Part shown: positions 16,229-25,919 of the stretch, piece by piece
Numbering within the stretch: the stretch's first letter is position 1
How the letters are laid out: every line of letters begins with the position of its first letter
Assembly (NCBI GenBank): GCA_016193485.1
Contig: JACPRZ010000021.1
Span: forward strand, 1-64,000
DNA length: 64,000 nt
Origin: Bacteroidota bacterium
GTDB taxonomy: Bacteria > Bacteroidota > Bacteroidia > JACPRZ01
Direction: 5' to 3'
Notes under the pieces: model-generated
Seen by the model: the letters and a program-made list of their open reading frames with translations, nothing else
Told to the model about the DNA's origin: nothing
The model's database searches: none
Made by a program: the position numbers and the translations under genes

Positions 16229-18466
16229 TCAGAGATTTCCAAGGATAAAATCCGTCATCTTCGTATAAAGGTGTAACCGTGTATTCCCCCCGTACAGCCC
16301 GTGATTCTTATCGGGATAAATGAGTTGTTCAAACTGCTTTCCCGATTTGGTGAGAGCGTTAATCATCTCCGCGGTGTTCTGGAAGTGGACATTATCATCA
16401 CCCGTGCCGTGCACAATGAGGTATTTCCCCTTTAAACTATCCGTGAAATTAAGCGGAGAATTATTTTCATAACCATCCTTGTTATCTTCAGGGCGCTGCA
16501 TATAACGCTCCGTGTAAATAGTATCGTAAAATTTCCAGTGGGTGACCGGGGCTACCGCAATCGCGGTTTTGAAATAATCAGATCCTTTCAGGATACAGAG
16601 GGAAGACATATAACCACCGTAACTCCACCCCATGATGCCGATCCTGCTTTTATCAACCGTGTTTAACGTGCCGAGGTATTTTGCCGCCTCAATCTGGTCA
16701 ATGGTTTCAAATTTACCCAACTGTTTATAGGTGCATTTCCTGAAATCAGCGCCACGGCTTCCGGTGCCGCGGTTGTCAACCGAAATAATAATATATCCTT
16801 TCTGTGCAAGCAACTGGTGCCAGAGATAACTTTTGCCATCCCACCGGTCGAGGACGGTTTGGGAACCAGGCCCGCCATACACGTACATGAAAACCGGGTA
16901 TTTTTTTGTGCGGTCCAGGTCGGGGGGGTTTATGAGCCAGCCGTTAAGGTCAATTCCTTCTTTTGTTTTAAAAATAAAAAACTTTTTATTGGAAATTTTG
17001 TATGTTTTCAGTGTATCCCGGAGAATATTATTATCTTCAAGAACTGCAACCTGGTCTCCGACAGCGCTGTATATTGATGTTTGGATGGGAGTGTTTGCGT
17101 TGGAATAATAATCTATGAAATAGTTGAAATCAGAAGAAAAAACGCAGTCGTGATGTCCGTCTGTTGTTGTGATTTTGAATTTATCACGGCCGTCAATTTT
17201 TACCGAGTAAATATCCCTCTGCCTCGGGCTTACTTCGGATGAGACATAAAAAATGGTTTTTGTTGGAACTTCGTATCCTTTGATTTCCGTTACATCCCAG
17301 TTACCTTCCGTAACCTGCCTGAGCCGGGTTCCCTCCATGTCATACTGGTAAATATGATTGTACCCGTTCCTGTCGCTTGTCCAAAGGAACCCATCATTGT
17401 CAGGAAACTCTTCTTTGCTTTCTTCTTCAACCGGAAGAAAAACCAGGTGATCATGAATTTCAATATACGTATCATTTGTCTCGGTAAGAATAATATTCAA
17501 TGCATTTGTTGCAGTGTTAAAAATGGCAAGGTCAAGTTTATTTTGCAAACGGTTCATCAGTTGAATGGAAAGAATATTGGGTTTCAGCGTCCATTTTATT
17601 CTTGGAATATATTCAAATTCACTGTTTACCTTTACTTCGGATAAGGTTCCGGTGGCAACATCAAAAATACGGATGGATACTTTTGAGTTTTCTTCTCCTG
17701 CTTTGGGATATTTGAATTTTACTTCGGAAGGGTACAAATCGCCATATTTAGGCATTGAATATTCCTTTACGCGGCTTTCATCGAATTTATAAAATGCAAT
17801 TTTTTTTCCGTCAGGCGACCAGAAGAATGCGCGATCAAATCCGAATTCTTCCTCATACACCCAGTCGCATGCGCCATTGATGATTTTGTTCTTTTCACCG
17901 TCATTCGTCACCCGGAATTCTTTTCCGGTTTCAATTTCTGCATAAAATAAATCATTGCCTTTAAGGAACGCTACCTTTCCGCCATCCGGTGAAAATTCGG
18001 CATGACGCAGTTTTACATCGGATAGTTGTTTGAGTTTTTTTGATTTGACGTTATAAATAAAATATTTTTCCATGGAAGAATGGCGGTAAATCATTTCCGT
18101 TTCCGTTGAAATAAGTATTTCACTTTCATCCGTATTAAACCTGTAATCATCAACGGATATGGGATCGGTTTTTCCGTCCGGTACCAAATCGGATGAACGT
18201 ATAAGGGTTTTTACGGGTTTCCCGTTTTTGAAAGAATATTTGACTATTTCCGTGGTACTATCCTTTACCTGCAGAACAGTGAAATGTTCCCCGTCTTTCA
18301 TCGGGCTGACCTTCGAAAACGATTTTTCCTGGAAAATTTTTGAATTCCAGATTTCTTCAAGCGTAAGAAGTTTTTTAGGCCTCGGCTGCTGGGGCTGCTG
18401 TGCAAGGCAGGAAAAAAAAGTAAGGAATGAAAATAATAGCGTACGGATAAATAGATGTGAATTCAT
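16229..18466 (-). CDS. S9B peptidase, dipeptidyl peptidase IV-like
   Basis: 745 aa with an N-terminal signal (LFIRTLLFSFLTFFSCLA), so it is exported to the periplasm or outer surface. Residues about 40-480 form the DPPIV beta-propeller, including the dipeptide-binding Glu pair region NGACDWVYEEEFGF. The alpha/beta hydrolase domain has the complete triad: S615 in GWSYGGY, D690 in GTGDDNVHF and H722 in DKNHGLYGG. It removes Xaa-Pro dipeptides from peptide N termini; together with the OPT transporter it may support growth on peptides. A G7 tract (16922-16928) encodes Pro-Pro. Confidence 0.94.
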   Translation of the reverse strand: MNSHLFIRTLLFSFLTFFSCLAQQPQQPRPKKLLTLEEIWNSKIFQEKSFSKVSPMKDGEHFTVLQVKDSTTEIVKYSFKNGKPVKTLIRSSDLVPDGKTDPISVDDYRFNTDESEILISTETEMIYRHSSMEKYFIYNVKSKKLKQLSDVKLRHAEFSPDGGKVAFLKGNDLFYAEIETGKEFRVTNDGEKNKIINGACDWVYEEEFGFDRAFFWSPDGKKIAFYKFDESRVKEYSMPKYGDLYPSEVKFKYPKAGEENSKVSIRIFDVATGTLSEVKVNSEFEYIPRIKWTLKPNILSIQLMNRLQNKLDLAIFNTATNALNIILTETNDTYIEIHDHLVFLPVEEESKEEFPDNDGFLWTSDRNGYNHIYQYDMEGTRLRQVTEGNWDVTEIKGYEVPTKTIFYVSSEVSPRQRDIYSVKIDGRDKFKITTTDGHHDCVFSSDFNYFIDYYSNANTPIQTSIYSAVGDQVAVLEDNNILRDTLKTYKISNKKFFIFKTKEGIDLNGWLINPPDLDRTKKYPVFMYVYGGPGSQTVLDRWDGKSYLWHQLLAQKGYIIISVDNRGTGSRGADFRKCTYKQLGKFETIDQIEAAKYLGTLNTVDKSRIGIMGWSYGGYMSSLCILKGSDYFKTAIAVAPVTHWKFYDTIYTERYMQRPEDNKDGYENNSPLNFTDSLKGKYLIVHGTGDDNVHFQNTAEMINALTKSGKQFEQLIYPDKNHGLYGGNTRLHLYTKMTDFILGNL

Positions 18467-18518
18467 ATTGGAATATTGTTATGCTTATAATGGGTATTGA
18501 ATTATAAATCCAAAATTC

Positions 18519-18540
18519 CCCTGACTGCCGTCAGGCAGGG
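18519..18540. repeat. CCTGACTG/CAGGCAGG hairpin
   Basis: CCCTGACTGCCGTCAGGCAGGG is an imperfect palindrome related to the CCTGCCTG...CAGGCAGG elements at 19952-19972, 20433-20453 and 42309-42348. It lies upstream of the haem-motif lipoprotein gene. Confidence 0.6.
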
Positions 18541-18606
18541 AAATCCAAATTCCGAATTCGGGGCGAAAATAAATAATCCGGGAAATTACAGTATGGATGA
18601 ATTATC

Positions 18607-18614
18607 TACCTTTG
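18607..18614 (+). promoter_or_regulatory. -7 element for the haem-motif lipoprotein gene
   Basis: TACCTTTG ends 14 nt before the ATG at 18629. It supports that internal start over an open frame that begins at 18497 and runs through the hairpin at 18519-18540. Confidence 0.5.
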
Positions 18615-18628
18615 TCTTATACCTATTG

Positions 18629-18988
18629 ATGAGAATGAAAAAGAATATTTTAATTGCTTCTGCTGCCATTGCCATAATGACGGTAACCCTGGCAGGATGC
18701 CGCGAAAAGGATGACATGAGCGGTTTTGATTGCACGGTAACCAACGCAAAATATTCAACCGATATCCTGCCGATTGTTACCGCAAGTTGTGTAAAATCGG
18801 GTTGTCATGATGCAGGTTCCTCAAAAGGCGACTACACCACTTATGACGGACTTAAAGCCAAAGTTGATAACGGCACTCTGCAGGAACGGGTGGTTGAAAA
18901 GCAAAACATGCCTAAAGGCGGTGACCTCCTGCCTGAACAGAGAGCAAGGATTAAATGCTGGATAGTGGCGGGGGGACCCAATAATTAA
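18629..18988 (+). CDS. small lipoprotein with a C-x4-CH haem-like motif
   Basis: 119 aa. The lipobox LAGC (residues 21-24, Cys24) follows a short hydrophobic signal, so the mature protein is lipid-anchored in the periplasm. It contains CVKSGCH at 54-60, a C-x4-CH variant of the c-type haem site, and a later QNMPKGG whose Met could be the distal ligand. Such short single-domain proteins are common in Bacteroidota and are usually annotated as cytochrome c-like; haem attachment at C-x4-CH is not proven. I chose the ATG at 18629, which gives a normal signal and follows a promoter element. Confidence 0.75.
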   Translation: MRMKKNILIASAAIAIMTVTLAGCREKDDMSGFDCTVTNAKYSTDILPIVTASCVKSGCHDAGSSKGDYTTYDGLKAKVDNGTLQERVVEKQNMPKGGDLLPEQRARIKCWIVAGGPNN

Positions 18989-19795
18989 GGGGGATAAGGG
19001 ATACAGGGATAAGGGAAATAATTAATTCAAATTTGGGTAAATGCTCACCCGATAAATAAATCTTCCCAATTGAAAGTCATTACTGCCGATTATCTGTTTC
19101 CCGTTTCAAAAAAAAATATAAAAAACGCTTATGTGGTTTTTGACAGGGAAAATTTTATTAATGAAACCGGGGGGTTGACGGTTGGCAATGAAAGGAACCT
19201 GTTTTTGAAATATGGTATCCGTCCTGAAAAATTATCCGGGATTCTTTGCCCGGGTTTCGTAAATGCCCACTGCCACCTTGAACTAAGCCACTTGAAAACT
19301 AAGGTGACTCCCGGGAAAGGATTGCCTTCATTTTTAATGGAAGTACAGGAGTTGAAGCGCTCCGCTTCCGAAAAAATTATGCACGCCATGGTGCAGGCCG
19401 AAAAAGAAATGGAGCGGAACGGTATAGTTGCAGTTGGTGATATATCCAATACCCCCCGGTCAATCCGGGTTAAAAAAAAACAGCGGCATAAGGTATCACA
19501 CATTCATAGAAATTTACAATTTCAGGCCCGATAAAGCAGGCGCCACTTTTTTAAAGGGGATTACATTACTGGAGAAATTCAAAAACCGGCTGAAACAACC
19601 TGTATCCCTTGTACCTCATGCTCCATACACCGTATCCGTTGATTTATTTTCACAGATCAAAAAATATTCAGAAAAAACCAATTCACCGGTAACCATTCAT
19701 AACCAGGAATGTGAAAGTGAAAATTCACTTTTTTCCATCCACAGTGGCTCAATGGCCGAAATGCTGAAATTTTACGGATTTGATTTTTCTTACTT

Positions 19796-19823
19796 CCCCC
19801 CTACAGGGGGGATTGAGGGGGGG
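19796..19823. repeat. palindromic repeat inside the amidohydrolase frame
   Basis: TCCCCCTACAGGGGGGATTG followed by AGGGGGGG encodes FPPTGGIEGG without disturbing the downstream reading frame. The same element is noncoding at 12175-12202 and recurs in uvrA at 20416-20466. Confidence 0.75.
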
Positions 19824-19951
19824 ATTCCCCATTACGGCAAATCCTCGCTGCAATCAACGTTTACCCATTATGCCTGCAACCGGGTTCAACTGGTTCATAA
19901 TACTTTTACATCCGGAGATGATATCCGGTACATGAAGCGGACATTGAAGCA

Positions 19952-19972
19952 CCTGCCTGTCCGGCAGGCAGG
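19952..19972. repeat. CCTGCCTG/CAGGCAGG palindrome inside the amidohydrolase frame
   Basis: CCTGCCTG (19952-19959) and CAGGCAGG (19965-19972) are inverted copies around TCCGG; the translation is LPVRQAG. It is followed by a very basic stretch (MKRKRKRKTG) not expected in this family, so the insertion may be longer than the palindrome. Confidence 0.7.
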
Positions 19973-20370
19973 GATGAAACGGAAAAGAAAGAGAAAAACC
20001 GGAATAAAACCGGAATTATTTTTATGCCTTTGCCCAAAGGCGAACCTCTTTATTGAAAACAGATTACCCGATATTCCGCTCCTTGCTTCTTCCGGTTTTC
20101 CGGTTACTATCGGCACCGATAGTTTAGCATCCAATAACACTTTATCTGTTCTTGAGGAATTGAAAGTAATTTCAAAATATTTTCCGCGGTTTGAACTGAA
20201 CCGGCTTTTGTCATGGGCGACAATAAACGGAGCCCGGTTTCTCGGATTTGACTCATTGCTTGGTACAATAGAACCGGGTAAACAACCCGGCATTAATTTA
20301 TTGAAAAATGTTGATTTTAAGAACTTCCGGCTTAGCGAAAAATCATCAGTTGAAAAAATTGTCTGACATT

Positions 20371-23204
20371 ATGGAAAAGTCAAATGTATCGAACGGTGTG
20401 GTGAACGGTAACTCCTTCCCCCCTTCAGGGGGCCTGCCTGCCGGTCAGGCAGGGATTGAGGGGGGGATGATCCGCATAAAAGGAGCCAGGGTGCACAACC
20501 TGAAGAATATTTCGCTGGATATTCCCAAGAACAAGATGGTTGTTGTAACCGGAGTATCGGGTTCCGGAAAGTCATCCCTGGTATTTGATACGCTCTATGC
20601 CGAAGGTCACCGCAGGTACGTTGAATCCCTCTCATCTTATGCCCGGCAATTTTTCGGTAAGATGATAAAACCCGATGTGGATTCGGTGACAGGCCTTTCA
20701 CCGGCAGTCGCCATTGAACAAAAAGTGACCTCAATGAGTTCCCGTTCCACGGTTGCCACATCCACCGAAATATATGATTACCTCAAACTGCTCTTTGCCC
20801 GGTTCGGAAAAATCATTTCTCCGGTTTCCGGCAGGGAAGTAAAAAAGGTAAGTGTGCAGGACATGGCCGATTATGTCCGTGCATTACCGGCCGGAACACA
20901 GGTGTCTATCCTGGCGCCACTTATTGCAACACCCAAAATACCCTGGCCAACCGTATTAAAATCATTTGCTTCACGCGGGTTCACAAGGGTTAAGATTCTC
21001 TCCGGTATTATTTCGGTATGGGATGTAATTTCCGGTAAAGTGAGGGTTGCATCAAAAGAAATATATTTATTGGTGGACCGGATGGTAACCGATCCGCGGG
21101 ACGGGGATTTCTCCTCGCGCCTTACCGATTCGCTTGAAACAGCGAATAACGAAGGGGGGGGAGAATGTGTTATATCCTGCACCCTTAACGGTAAAGAAGT
21201 ATTGCAGCGTTTTTCTTCGCGCCTTGAACTTGACGGCATACGCTTTGAAGAATCCGTACCGCATCTCTTCACCTTTAATAGTCCTCATGGCGCATGCCGC
21301 AAATGCGAGGGTTTCGGCCAGGTCATCGGAATTTCTGAAGACCTTGTGATACCGGATAAGTCCCTTTCGGTTTATGAGGGCGCTGTAACCTGCTGGAAAG
21401 GGGAAAAGATGAGTGAATGGAAGGCGGAATTTCTGAAAAATGCGCACCGGTTTGATTTTCCTGTTCACAAACCGTACGGTACCCTCAGCGGTGCACAGAA
21501 ACAGGATCTCTGGGATGGCAATGAATTTTTTCCGGGCATAAAGGGATTTTTTGAGTATGTTGAAAGCCAGACCTACACCCTGATTGCCGGGGAAGCCGCC
21601 TGCGTAAAGAAGCGCTCTATGTAAGGGTAGGAGGAAAGACCATTCATGTTATCGTTTCAATGGATATTAAAAGCGCACTCCGTTTTTTTGAAGATGCCAG
21701 GCGTAGCGGTGCGGCCGGTACAGGTTCAGAACGGTTAATGGATGAGATTACTTCGCGGTTGAGCATCCTCAATGAAATCGGTCTGGGTTATTTGTCACTG
21801 AACAGGCAGGCGAACACCCTCTCGGGAGGTGAGACGCAACGGATGAATTTATCAAAGATACTCGGCAGTCCCCTTGTAGGATCTATATATATTCTTGACG
21901 AGCCGAGCATCGGATTGCACCAGCGCGATACACGGAGGTTAATAAATATCCTGAAGAAACTGAGGGACGCAGGTAATTCGGTTATTGTTGTAGAACATGA
22001 TGAGGAAATCATCCGTCATGCCGATCACATTGCCGACCTTGGCCCCGGAGCCGGATCGGAAGGAGGCGAAGTATTATTTTCAGGCCCCCCCCCTGAATTG
22101 CTCAACAACGGCAAAAGCATTACTTCGGGATATCTCAGTGGAGGATTTTCTATCCCTGTACCGTCAACCAGAAGAAATGGCCGCGGTTTAATCCGGGTCG
22201 CTGGCGCAGCCCATCATAATTTAAAAAATATCACCGTCCGGATTCCTCTTAATGTCATGACCGTCATTACCGGTGTCAGCGGTTCGGGTAAAAGCACTTT
22301 GGTCCGGCATATCCTGTATCCCGGTTTACAAAAATTACTGGGGATACCCGGAGCAAAAGAAGGTATTTACAAATCAATTTCCGGAGATACGGAAAGTATC
22401 AAAATGGTTGAATTGATGGACAGGAATCCCATCGGGAGGTCCTCGCGTTCAAACCCGGTTACCTATATAAAAGCGTTTGAAGAAATCAGGTCGTTATTTG
22501 CCGACCAGCCCGAATCCGGAATGAAAGGGTTCACACCGGCATATTTTTCCTACAATGTAGATGGCGGGAGGTGTGAACAATGCCTGGGCGATGGAGAAGT
22601 GATTATTGAAATGCAATTTCTTGCCGATATTCATTTACCGTGCGAAACCTGCAACGGGAAACGGTATAAAGAAGAGGTTCTTGAAGTGCGGTATAAGGGA
22701 AAAAATATCAGCGATGTCCTTGAAATGACGGTTGATGAAGCGATAGTTTTTTTTGCCGGTAACGGAAACCGGATAGCCGGTAAACTTACACCCCTGCGTG
22801 ATGTCGGTCTGGGTTACATTCGACTTGGTCAACCGTCCGGCCGGTTAAGCGGTGGTGAAGCCCAGCGGATCAAACTGGCTTCCTATATCGGGATGGGATC
22901 GTCACAATCGAAAACATTGTTTATCTTTGATGAGCCCACGACCGGATTACATTTTCACGATATTCACAAACTCCTTGTTGCATTTGATAAACTTATTGAA
23001 AACGGACACACACTTGTGGTTATTGAACATAACCCTGAAATTATCAAATGTGCCGACTGGGTCATTGACCTCGGTCCGGAAGGAGGAGACGAAGGGGGGG
23101 AGGTTATTTTTGAAGGAACACCAGAAGAATTAATTGGGTGCGAAAAAAGTTATACGTCAAGATACCTGAAAAAAATAATGCAGAAGGAGAAGGCAGAGAA
23201 ATAA
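20371..23204 (+). pseudogene. uvrA: UvrA excinuclease subunit A, internal deletion with frameshift
   Basis: UvrA is the damage-recognising ATPase of nucleotide excision repair. The 5' frame (ATG 20371) has Walker [14 protein letters not shown], the RRYVESLSSYARQF region, and CRKCEGFGQ; it stops at 21624. The 3' frame has the first signature LSGGETQRM with ILDEPSIGLHQRD, a second Walker [12 protein letters not shown], the CEQCLGDGE zinc module and RLSGGEAQRIKLA. At the break (about 21580-21590) the expected run of about 15 residues between SQTYT and PDCRGSRLRKEA is missing, including the first Cys of that CPDC motif. The frame also holds an in-frame palindromic insert near its start. It is non-functional if the sequence is correct. 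Confidence 0.88.
20416..20466. repeat. nested palindromes at the start of uvrA
   Basis: The element TTCCCCCCTTCAGGGGG...GATTGAGGGGGG is the same as at 12175 and 19796, but a second palindrome, CCTGCCTG-CCGGT-CAGGCAGG (20433-20453), is inserted inside it. The whole is in frame and encodes [17 protein letters not shown], placed before the first conserved UvrA residues ([14 protein letters not shown]). It shows one repeat family inserting into another. Confidence 0.78.
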
Positions 23205-23241
23205 AGATTCAAGTTCTTAATCCAAAATCCAAAAATCCCAA

Positions 23242-23358
23242 ATGTTTAAGAATATACTCATCATTCTTCTAACTCTTGCCGCTCTGTACTTCTTGGGAAG
23301 GAAACTTCTCCGGAAAAAATCAGGTGAGTGCGGGAAGGATTGCGGATGCGGCAAATAG
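23242..23358 (+). CDS. small Cys-rich membrane protein
   Basis: 38 aa. One N-terminal TM helix (ILIILLTLAALYFLG) is followed by a basic stretch RKLLRKK and a Cys-rich tail ECGKDCGCGK. This layout is that of the short FeoB-associated Cys-rich proteins (PF12669-like) of Bacteroidota, although no feoB is seen here. It may bind a metal at the cytoplasmic membrane face. The ATG at 23242 lies between uvrA and selD. Expression is unproven; no strong promoter element was found. Confidence 0.55.
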   Translation: MFKNILIILLTLAALYFLGRKLLRKKSGECGKDCGCGK

Positions 23359-23429
23359 GTGCCCATTATGAGAACCAAAGGAATTTCATAAATCCTCCCT
23401 GTTAAAATTCTCCCGATAGATTTTTATAT

Positions 23430-24310
23430 ATGAGTTCTTTCCATTTAACACGCTATAGCCACGGTTCAGGATGCGGTTGCAAGATTGCTCCGTCAGTCCT
23501 TCAGAAGATTCTGGGAAAGGGTAAGATGCAAAAGTTTCCGAAACTCCTTGTCGGCTTTGAAACCCGTGATGACGCGGCTGTCTATGACCTTGGTAATGGC
23601 AATGCGCTTATCAGTACGACCGATTTTTTCATGCCCGTAGTGGATGATCCCGTTGACTTCGGGAGAATTGCCGCATGCAATGCAATAAGCGATGTTTACG
23701 CCATGGGCGGAACACCTTTGATGGCAATCTCAATCCTTGGATGGCCAACCTGAAAAAAAATTCAACCGCAATCCCCGGTTGCCGCCTCTACCTTACAAAA
23801 CCGCTTGGCATAGGTATTTTAACAACTGCCCTAAAAAAAAGAGTTCTTTCGAAAAAAGATAAACGGATTACCATTGAAATTATGACCGGGCTGAACAGGG
23901 CAGGGGAGTGGATGAGTGAAATGAGTTATGTGAAAGCGCTGACCGATGTAACCGGTTTCGGATTGCTGGGCCATTTGCTTGAAATGTGCGAGGGAAGTCA
24001 CGTCCGGGCTGAAATTTACAGAGAGAACATTCCGGTGATAGAGGGAATTGAAAAATACATTGCTGCGGATTGCATCCCGGGAGGAACCTGGCGCAACTGG
24101 AAAAGTTACGGGAAAAAAATTTCAACCTTGAGTGAAACGGCAAAAAAAATTCTCTGCGATCCTCAAACCAGCGGTGGACTGTTGGTGGCCATTGATGAAA
24201 AATTTTCCGGTACATTTGAATGGCTTTACGAAAAAAAGATGCACTTGACCCTGCATTGCATCGGTACTTTAGTTAAACCCGGATCGGGACCGGTTATTAC
24301 CGTAAAGTAA
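23430..24310 (+). pseudogene. selD: selenide, water dikinase with internal deletion
   Basis: SelD makes selenophosphate from selenide and ATP. The 5' frame has [19 protein letters not shown], with the catalytic Cys in GCGC, then [12 protein letters not shown] and [17 protein letters not shown], and stops after SILGWPT. The 3' frame resumes at KKNSTAIPG-C and has FLTKPLGIG-like YLTKPLGIGILTT, TDVTGFGLLGH and CDPQTSGGLL. Compared with the E. coli protein as I recall it, about 52 residues are missing at 23750-23758, including the GGHSID nucleotide-binding motif, and the frame changes. The gene cannot give an active enzyme if the sequence is right. Confidence 0.88.
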
Positions 24311-24376
24311 CGCTCACTTTTCGGGAGGAAATAATAGGTAAGAAAAAGATTTAGGGCGAAACAACTCAGATATTAG

Positions 24377-24440
24377 AACCTCACCACGTCCTGAAGGACA
24401 CCCCTCTCCTTATGAAAGGAGAGGGGAAGGGGGTGAGGTT
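24377..24440. repeat. nested hairpin element between selD and mqnE
   Basis: Outer arms AACCTCACC (24377-24385) and GGTGAGGTT (24432-24440) are exact inverses. Inside are GTCC-TGAA-GGAC and CCCCTCTCCTT with AAGGAGAGGGG. It resembles the element at 53489-53604. It could act as a terminator for the upstream genes, but its modular build suggests a repeat element. Confidence 0.7.
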
Positions 24441-24444
24441 ATTT

Positions 24445-24476
24445 TTGCAAACCTGTTTTCTTTTAGTATATCTTTG
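24445..24476 (+). promoter_or_regulatory. Bacteroidota promoter of mqnE
   Basis: TTG at 24445-24447 and TATCTTTG at 24469-24476 are separated by 21 nt, in line with the TTTG-N(17-23)-TAnnTTTG consensus; the mqnE ATG is 24 nt further on. This is the best-formed promoter in the window. Confidence 0.6.
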
Positions 24477-24499
24477 ACTTCGGAATTTTTTTTACTGAT

Positions 24500-25642
24500 A
24501 TGGATAACGGGTTGACAAAATTGCTGGAACAAAATATCAAGGATCAGGTCCTGCGTAAAATTATTCTGAAAATCAGTGCCAACCAAAGAATTTCACCTGA
24601 TGATGGTTTGGTTTTATTTGAAAGTGGCGATATCGGCTTGCTTGCATGTCTGGCAAATAGAATAAAAGAAAAACTTTACGGGGATGCTGTTTTTTATAAC
24701 CGGAATATTCATATTGAACCCACCAACCTATGCGTTTTTGATTGCAAGTTCTGTTCTTATTCACGGCTGATAAGGCAAAAGAATGATCCTGACGCATGGG
24801 AGATGAATGAAGATGAGATTATTGAGAGGATATTACGTTTTCCTGCCGGTTCCATTACTGAAGTGCACATTGTTGGGGGTGTTCATCCGAAAATGACGCT
24901 GAAATATTTTGCATCCCTGATAAATAAGATAAGCGCAATCCGCCCGCAACTTCACGTGAAGGCATTTACTGCGGTTGAACTTGAATATATGTGCCGGAAG
25001 GCCGGTGTTTCGTACAGGGATGGGCTGAAGTACCTGAAAGAGAACGGGCTTGAGTCGCTTCCCGGTGGAGGAGCGGAAATTTTTGATGAAACTCTGCGCA
25101 GGGAAATCTGTGAAGATAAATGCACATCGCAACAGTGGCTTGAAATACATGAAACCGCTCATTCGCTTAAAATTCCATCCAACGCCACAATGCTGTATGG
25201 CCATATCGAAACTTTCATCCATCGGATAGACCATATGGAACGACTAAGGCAATTGCAGGACCGCACACACGGTTTCAACGCCTTTATTCCGCTTAAATTC
25301 CGCAACCGTAATAACCAGATGTCCGCTATTCCTGAAACACCCGTGATGGATGACCTGCGGACCTATGCCATATCCCGGATTTACCTTGATAATTTTTCTC
25401 ACATCAAAGCATATTGGCCTATGATTGGCAAGGAAACAACAAGGTTATTATTGAACTATGGGGTTGATGATATTGACGGAACAATTGACGATACCACAAA
25501 AATCTATTCAATGGCCGGTGCTGAAGAACAGCACCCGGTTATGACAAGTGCTGAAATGATCTCGCTTATCAGGTCATCGGGAAGGAATCCGGTGGAAAGG
25601 GATACATTATACAAACCATTGGCTAATATCGGATCAGATTAA
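24500..25642 (+). CDS. mqnE: aminofutalosine synthase
   Basis: 380 aa radical SAM enzyme. The Fe-S motif C78-x3-C82-x2-C85 lies in EPTNLCVFDCKFCSYSRL. Family-specific blocks are EVHIVGGVHPKMTLKYF, LPGGGAEIFDETLR, PSNATMLYGHIETFIHRIDH, FIPLKFRNRNNQMS and VDDIDGTIDDTTKIYSMAG. MqnE joins the enolpyruvyl group of 3-[(1-carboxyvinyl)oxy]benzoate with the adenosyl radical to give aminofutalosine, an early step of the futalosine menaquinone pathway. Length and motifs are complete. It has its own promoter and is followed by a long noncoding gap. Confidence 0.94.
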   Translation: MDNGLTKLLEQNIKDQVLRKIILKISANQRISPDDGLVLFESGDIGLLACLANRIKEKLYGDAVFYNRNIHIEPTNLCVFDCKFCSYSRLIRQKNDPDAWEMNEDEIIERILRFPAGSITEVHIVGGVHPKMTLKYFASLINKISAIRPQLHVKAFTAVELEYMCRKAGVSYRDGLKYLKENGLESLPGGGAEIFDETLRREICEDKCTSQQWLEIHETAHSLKIPSNATMLYGHIETFIHRIDHMERLRQLQDRTHGFNAFIPLKFRNRNNQMSAIPETPVMDDLRTYAISRIYLDNFSHIKAYWPMIGKETTRLLLNYGVDDIDGTIDDTTKIYSMAGAEEQHPVMTSAEMISLIRSSGRNPVERDTLYKPLANIGSD

Positions 25643-25724
25643 CCGATATTGATGAACTAACCGTATCAGGTATTGATAAAATAATTTAATTTGCAGGAAA
25701 TAATAAATACCCGTTTTTAGTAAC

Positions 25725-25865
25725 AACCAAAAAGTTTATGGTTGGTTGGTTTATTAGTTTTGGTTGAATGGTTTTTAGTTTTGGTTATCTCATTCCGATA
25801 GATATCCAAACTATAACTATTGACAGAAAAAACTAAAACCAAAAACCAAAAAACTATAAACTAAA
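25725..25865. repeat. AT-rich inverted repeat (GGTTTT/AAAACC units)
   Basis: The left side repeats TTTTAGTTTTGGTT-like units (25725-25785) and the right side repeats AACTAAAACCAAAAACC-like units (25829-25862); the centre has TATAGTTTG-type arms. An imperfect palindrome of about 140 bp filling the gap between mqnE and the ZIP-cNMP gene. No coding potential seen. Confidence 0.55.
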
Positions 25866-25919
25866 TATTTTGCCAAAATTGGTTGAAATATTATTGATAA
25901 GACACTAATAACTGATTAT

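Larger units (their letters stand above)
19070..20366 (+). pseudogene. amidohydrolase, frameshifted in a poly-A run
   Basis: Two overlapping frames together make one metal-dependent amidohydrolase of the cytosine deaminase-like type. The 5' part (TTG start at 19070) has CPGFVNAHCHLELSH, the HxH metal site; the 3' part carries PHAPYTVS, VTIHNQECESENSLF, RVQLVHNTFTS and IGTDSLASNNTLSVLEEL with the last metal Asp. The break is at the A9 run 19472-19480: with eight A residues the frame would read on as VKKNSGIRYHTFIEIY, the expected sequence. All catalytic motifs survive, so this could be a sequencing error or a very recent mutation. Two GC-rich palindromes lie in frame at 19796-19823 and 19952-19972. 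Confidence 0.82.

Noticed and set aside
15104-18988. A defence island around hicBA
   Set aside because: The neighbours are a protease, a DUF218 protein, a DPP4 and a small lipoprotein; no restriction, CBASS, retron or phage-related genes were found.
19070-24310. Programmed frameshifting in the three broken genes
   Set aside because: Only the amidohydrolase has a slippery A9; uvrA and selD have lost conserved segments, which slippage cannot restore.
24377-24440. CRISPR-like or tRNA-like structure
   Set aside because: Only a single palindromic unit; no regular spacing of repeats, and no tRNA arms or TTCGA loop. No CRISPR array was seen anywhere in the window.
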